In this document: positions 60,393 through 64,000 of the stretch, piece by piece | Position numbering within the stretch: the stretch's first letter is position 1 | How the letters are laid out: the number at the start of each line of letters is the position of its first letter | Origin: Tous-C4FEB sp044356555 | GTDB taxonomy: Bacteria; Verrucomicrobiota; Verrucomicrobiia; Opitutales; Opitutaceae | NCBI GenBank assembly: GCA_044356555.1 | Contig: JBIKWB010000003.1 | Location: 1-64,000, forward strand | DNA: 64,000 bases | Direction: 5' to 3' | Program-made: the position numbers and the translations under genes | Notes under the pieces: generated by a model | Database searches by the model: none | What the model saw: only the letters and a program-made list of their open reading frames with translations | Told to the model about the DNA's origin: nothing

Positions 60393-63300
60393 TTACGGCA
60401 CCTCGTAGACCTCGACCAACGTCAGCCCGCTGGCGCTGTTTGCTCCGCTCACTTGCACCGTGTAACTTCCGGGAGTGAGGGTGGCCGTCAGCATTGCGTC
60501 GCGGCTGGCGGCGTTCTCCACGGGAAACGAACCGATCCGGCCCGCTGTCGTCCGCAACAGGGCGGCGCCGCCCCAATTGTCGTTCGACTGAATCACCGCC
60601 TGCGTCTGCAGGTTGAACAGATTAAGCCGCGGGTCGGCCATCGCGGTCGGGATGTTGAACGGCGCCAACGCCAGCGCCGGCCCGATCGCCCGCACGAGCA
60701 CTTGTCGCGACGTCGTCCCGCCCACCACAAAGCCCACCGTCAGAATTTCCCCTGCCTCGATCTGCTTAAGCACCGACACGCCCACGAGCCGCGTCGTGCT
60801 CGGGGCAAAGCTCGCCGCCGCCGTGCCGTCGTAGAGTTCCGCGATAACCGTGCCCGTCGCACCCGCGACGCCGCGCACTTGCACCGTATAGCCCCCGGCC
60901 GGCAGTCCTTCGCGGAAGATCGCCGCGTCTTTCGAAACCCCCGATTCGAAGGGAAACGCCCCCAAGCGCCCGAACGCCGCCGTCAACACCTGGGCTCCGG
61001 CCCAATCGTCATTCACGGCCAACGGCGTCACCGAGTCGGCATCGGAGTAGAGGCTGATCGAGGGATCGGCCAACACGCCGCCCACTCCGAGCTTGGTCAA
61101 CGCCGGCCCCGCCGCCCGCAACAGCACGGGCTTCGTCCCGCTCGTGCCCGCGCCGCCGATCGCCGTGCCGACCGTGAAGAAGGGCGACTCCGCCGTGACC
61201 GAGGTCAGCACCGACAAGCTGCTCAACCGGCCCGGGCTGCCCGCCGGGGCCAGCGTGATCGCGGCCGACGCACTCGTAAGCCGGCTGCCGCTGCCGGCGT
61301 CGGAGACCACCACATCATAGCCCGCCGCATCCGCCGTAGTGAGCCCGCCCAAATTCAGCGTGTCGGCCGTCGCGCCCGGAATTGCCACGCCGTTTTTCCG
61401 CCATTGGTAAGCCAACGCACCCGCGCCCAACGCCTGCACGTAAAGCCGCGCGCTCCCCCCAACCGCCGCGACCTGCGCCTGCGGCTGCCCGGTGAGATAG
61501 AGGTGCGCGCCGCTGATCGCGAAGCTGGCGTTCGCGCTCGCCGCGACCGCGCGGCTACGCGGCAGGTGTTCGGGGACGCTTAACCGCCCGTTGCCGGACA
61601 CGCCCCAACCCACCACCGAGCCGTCGGCCTTAAGCGCAAGGGAGTGAAATTGCCCCGTCGCGATCGCGACCACATCCCTGAGGCCGGCCGGCACGGTCGC
61701 CTGCGCGTTGGAATTAATCCCCCAGGCCACCACCGTTCCGTCGGTCCGCAACGCCAAGGTGTGCGCTGCGGCGGCATGGGTCGCGATCGCCGTGATGCCG
61801 TTCAAACTGGCGGGCAACGGCAGTGCGCCGGTAAAGTTTGTGCCCCAACGCACGACCGTGCCGTCGGCCTTCAGCGCGACACTGCCCCGATCATTCGCCG
61901 CCACCGCGATCACCCGGCCGATATCCCCGGGCGGCGTCGCCTGCCCGCGCGAGTTATCGCCCCACCCCACCAGCGTGCCGTCACTCTTCAACGCGAGGGC
62001 GTGGTAAATCCCGACGGATTGACTGCCCCCGATCACGAGCTGCGTCACACCCGTAAGCCCGGCTGGCGGCGTGGTCACGCCCCCGAGGACCGAACCCCAA
62101 AGCCGCACTGTACCATCGCGCCGCACCACCCCGCTGATCTGGCCGCCGGCGGCGACCGCGACGTTGTCATTGCCCAGATCGGTCGGGACCGAGATTTGGC
62201 CGCTCACATTGTTGCCCCATGCGACCACCGATCCGTCGGTCTTGAGCGCGAGCGCGTGGGCGTCGCCGGCCGCGATTTGGCGCACCTCGGTCAAATTCTG
62301 CGGCACCGCCGTCTCGGGCGCGGGGGTGACCAACTCCCCGGTGTTGGCCGCAAAAAACGACGCACCGTCCCGCCCCCAAGCGGCGGCCACCCCGGGCGGC
62401 GCCGGCGGAATGGTCACCTCGATATCGAGGTAAAGCGCCGCCTCCGCCCCGCCCCGGCCAACCGGCTTGATGGTGATGCCGTAAATCGGGTCCGTGAACG
62501 TCTGCCCAACGGCCAAGACCGCGTCGTTGGCGCTGACTCCGGGCGTCGTCAGATCGAGCAGTTGGCTCTGTTTGTAATCGCCGTAGGCCCACGTGATGTA
62601 GGCGCCCTGCGTTTGCAGCGATCCGGTGGAGAAGTTCTGCCGATAGCCGATCCAATAGGAGCGCACGCCATCGCGGAAGATGCGCAGCGCCATCGGCTGC
62701 TTGAGCGCGGCCGAGGCCGGATGATCAAAACGGAAAACCCGGTAAGTCCCGCTCGTCGTAACCGTCGCCACCGCCGAATCGGACAGCCAACCGAGGATAT
62801 TTTTGAAGCGGGGATTGAAATGGTGCCGCGCATCGCGCGTGACGTTGGTCGCCGTGGACGACCCCATCATGTCGAACGGATCGCCATACTCGAGCGTCGT
62901 GCCGACGGCCGAGAGCGGGTCGCCATTTACCGCGCGCCACAGATTCGCGTGCAAGATCCCGTAGCTGTGCCCCAGTTCGTGAGCCATCGTTTGCCACCCG
63001 AACGCACCGTTCATCCAAATATTCGGCCCGGCGCGGTTCGCCTGCCCGGCAAACGTGATGAGCGATCCCGGCACCCGCGCCGTCCCGATACTCGGAAAAG
63101 TGACAACGATGCGCTGAAAATCGGTCAGCGTAAAATCGGCCGCCGCCAGTGAACGCGCGTCGGTGTGGAGCTGGGCTGCATTGTCCGCCAACGCGTAGGC
63201 ACTCCCCGTCTGCGGCAACCGATACACCTTCGAACTCACGGTCGTCACGATCGTCGTCTGCCCATAGCTCGCACTCTCCAAAAACTCCCGCACGTTCCCG

Positions 63301-64000
63301 TCCATCGTCGCCTGAGCCTCGGATGCCGTGACCGATGCGCCCGGGAAATCCGAAAAATCCGCCCGGATCACGAGCACAGTCTGCGGGCCCACGGTGCGAC
63401 TCGAGGAGGGTTCCGCCGCCGTCGGCGGCACGTGCGGTCCCGCTACGCGAGGATCGGCCTTGTCCTCCGCCGCTTCAGCGTTGCGCTCAAACTCACCCAG
63501 CGCAGCCCCGTCTTCCTCCGCAAAATCGTACTCCCGCCCAAAGGCAGCCACCCAAACCCGCCCGGCGGCCACAGCCTCCGCTTCGCCCGGTTCCAAGATC
63601 CGCACCGGACTTTCGTGCAATGCCAAGTCCCGGCCGAGCGCGATGCCGTGCAATGAAGCGCCGAGTTTCGTGAGTTGGCCTTCGCGCCGACCATAGGTGT
63701 ACGCCACGTAATTTTCCGTACCGACGGTCGCACTCCGCCATTCATCCGGCCCCGTCCGCACCGTGCCCGGCGGATGCTCGCACTCTATGATCGTTGTGAG
63801 GTCGCCCGTGCCGGCCACCCGCACTTCAAGCTCCGCCAACACCGCCGCCGGCAACACCCGTCGCACCGTCATCGGCACCGTCACCGCGAGCGCACTCGCC
63901 GGATCGAGCTTGATCAACCGGAGTAACTCCGGTCGCCGCGCCTGGGCGAGCGCCAACCCTTCCGCCTCCAAACTCGCGCGCGGCGCACCCGCAGCGGCCG
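60393..64000 (-). CDS. Secreted metzincin-type metalloprotease with RCC1-like repeats, 5'-truncated
   Basis: The frame is open to the window edge (read upstream: AAAGAPRAS, then the visible start), so the true N-terminus and signal peptide are cut off. At least 1192 residues remain. A prodomain-like part is followed by a zinc protease domain with HELGHSYGILH (HExxHxxGxxH, metzincin) and DPFDMMGSS as the Met-turn. Next come about six RCC1-like repeats (HALALKTDGSVVAWG, with Gly-Trp-Gly), an Ig-like YQWRKNGVAIPGAT domain, and two copies of the VEVYEVP-ending C-terminal domain. It is secreted and may digest surface or extracellular proteins. The last 20 bases of its frame closely match those of the giant gene. 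Confidence 0.88.
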   Translation of the reverse strand, partial: AAAGAPRASLEAEGLALAQARRPELLRLIKLDPASALAVTVPMTVRRVLPAAVLAELEVRVAGTGDLTTIIECEHPPGTVRTGPDEWRSATVGTENYVAYTYGRREGQLTKLGASLHGIALGRDLALHESPVRILEPGEAEAVAAGRVWVAAFGREYDFAEEDGAALGEFERNAEAAEDKADPRVAGPHVPPTAAEPSSSRTVGPQTVLVIRADFSDFPGASVTASEAQATMDGNVREFLESASYGQTTIVTTVSSKVYRLPQTGSAYALADNAAQLHTDARSLAAADFTLTDFQRIVVTFPSIGTARVPGSLITFAGQANRAGPNIWMNGAFGWQTMAHELGHSYGILHANLWRAVNGDPLSAVGTTLEYGDPFDMMGSSTATNVTRDARHHFNPRFKNILGWLSDSAVATVTTSGTYRVFRFDHPASAALKQPMALRIFRDGVRSYWIGYRQNFSTGSLQTQGAYITWAYGDYKQSQLLDLTTPGVSANDAVLAVGQTFTDPIYGITIKPVGRGGAEAALYLDIEVTIPPAPPGVAAAWGRDGASFFAANTGELVTPAPETAVPQNLTEVRQIAAGDAHALALKTDGSVVAWGNNVSGQISVPTDLGNDNVAVAAGGQISGVVRRDGTVRLWGSVLGGVTTPPAGLTGVTQLVIGGSQSVGIYHALALKSDGTLVGWGDNSRGQATPPGDIGRVIAVAANDRGSVALKADGTVVRWGTNFTGALPLPASLNGITAIATHAAAAHTLALRTDGTVVAWGINSNAQATVPAGLRDVVAIATGQFHSLALKADGSVVGWGVSGNGRLSVPEHLPRSRAVAASANASFAISGAHLYLTGQPQAQVAAVGGSARLYVQALGAGALAYQWRKNGVAIPGATADTLNLGGLTTADAAGYDVVVSDAGSGSRLTSASAAITLAPAGSPGRLSSLSVLTSVTAESPFFTVGTAIGGAGTSGTKPVLLRAAGPALTKLGVGGVLADPSISLYSDADSVTPLAVNDDWAGAQVLTAAFGRLGAFPFESGVSKDAAIFREGLPAGGYTVQVRGVAGATGTVIAELYDGTAAASFAPSTTRLVGVSVLKQIEAGEILTVGFVVGGTTSRQVLVRAIGPALALAPFNIPTAMADPRLNLFNLQTQAVIQSNDNWGGAALLRTTAGRIGSFPVENAASRDAMLTATLTPGSYTVQVSGANSASGLTLVEVYEVP

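Overview
The window looks like a piece of chromosome from a high-GC Gram-negative bacterium of the phylum Verrucomicrobiota, most likely family Opitutaceae. The grounds are a TonB-dependent receptor with the LNPFEV-type N-terminus common in that family, large secreted proteins ending in a shared VEVYEVP C-terminus, a small SWIB-domain protein (a Chlamydiae/Verrucomicrobia trait), a tiny bS22/AURKAIP1-COX24-type ribosomal protein, and strongly C-ending codon use. This placement is an inference from protein families, not a database result. No rRNA, tRNA, CRISPR array, transposase or prophage was recognised. Layout: 0.2-7 kb holds a TonB-dependent receptor and a GH95 alpha-L-fucosidase-type enzyme, separated by a VapBC-type toxin-antitoxin pair and a decayed ECF sigma-factor fragment. 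7-14.7 kb holds housekeeping and hypothetical genes: a rhomboid-like membrane protein lacking the catalytic histidine, a WYL regulator, an orphan peptide-binding lipoprotein, an OGG1-type DNA glycosylase and a polyprenyl diphosphate synthase. 14.8-28.6 kb is one minus-strand transcription unit, pilM-pilN-pilO-pilP-secretin, followed by a 3012-residue multidomain secreted protein and a clear rho-independent terminator. 29-35.7 kb (minus) reads rpsT, an AddB-like nuclease, an AddA-like helicase-nuclease and a 33-codon bS22-like gene, with terminators after rpsT and after the bS22-like gene. 35.8-46.2 kb (plus) starts with three pilin-like genes. The second has a 306-residue tail made only of Ser, Thr and Lys. 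They are followed by four genes joined by ATGA overlaps: a polyprenyl-phosphate-type GT2, a NodU/CmcH-type carbamoyltransferase, a GT-C (GT39/83-like) membrane glycosyltransferase and a radical SAM protein. A membrane/spermidine-synthase fusion comes next. I propose that the pilin-like genes and glycosyltransferases together form a protein O-glycosylation system; this is inference and the main hypothesis of this report. 48-57 kb has RpiB, a MarR regulator, an orphan XdhC, an acetylxylan-esterase-like hydrolase, a SWIB protein and a heterodimeric ABC exporter with one degenerate ATPase site. 57-64 kb has an HTTM membrane protein with its overlapping partner, a fatty-acid-hydroxylase/sterol-desaturase-type protein, a MazEF-like pair behind a palindromic operator, and a secreted metzincin-type protease with RCC1-like repeats whose 5' end runs off the window. 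The two halves of the pilus machinery (assembly genes at 24-28.6 kb, pilins at 35.8-40.5 kb) and the glycosyltransferases form the functional core. The giant protein co-transcribed with the secretin is a plausible surface substrate or partner. The giant protein and the metzincin protein share a duplicated C-terminal domain, which suggests a common export or surface-attachment route in this lineage.
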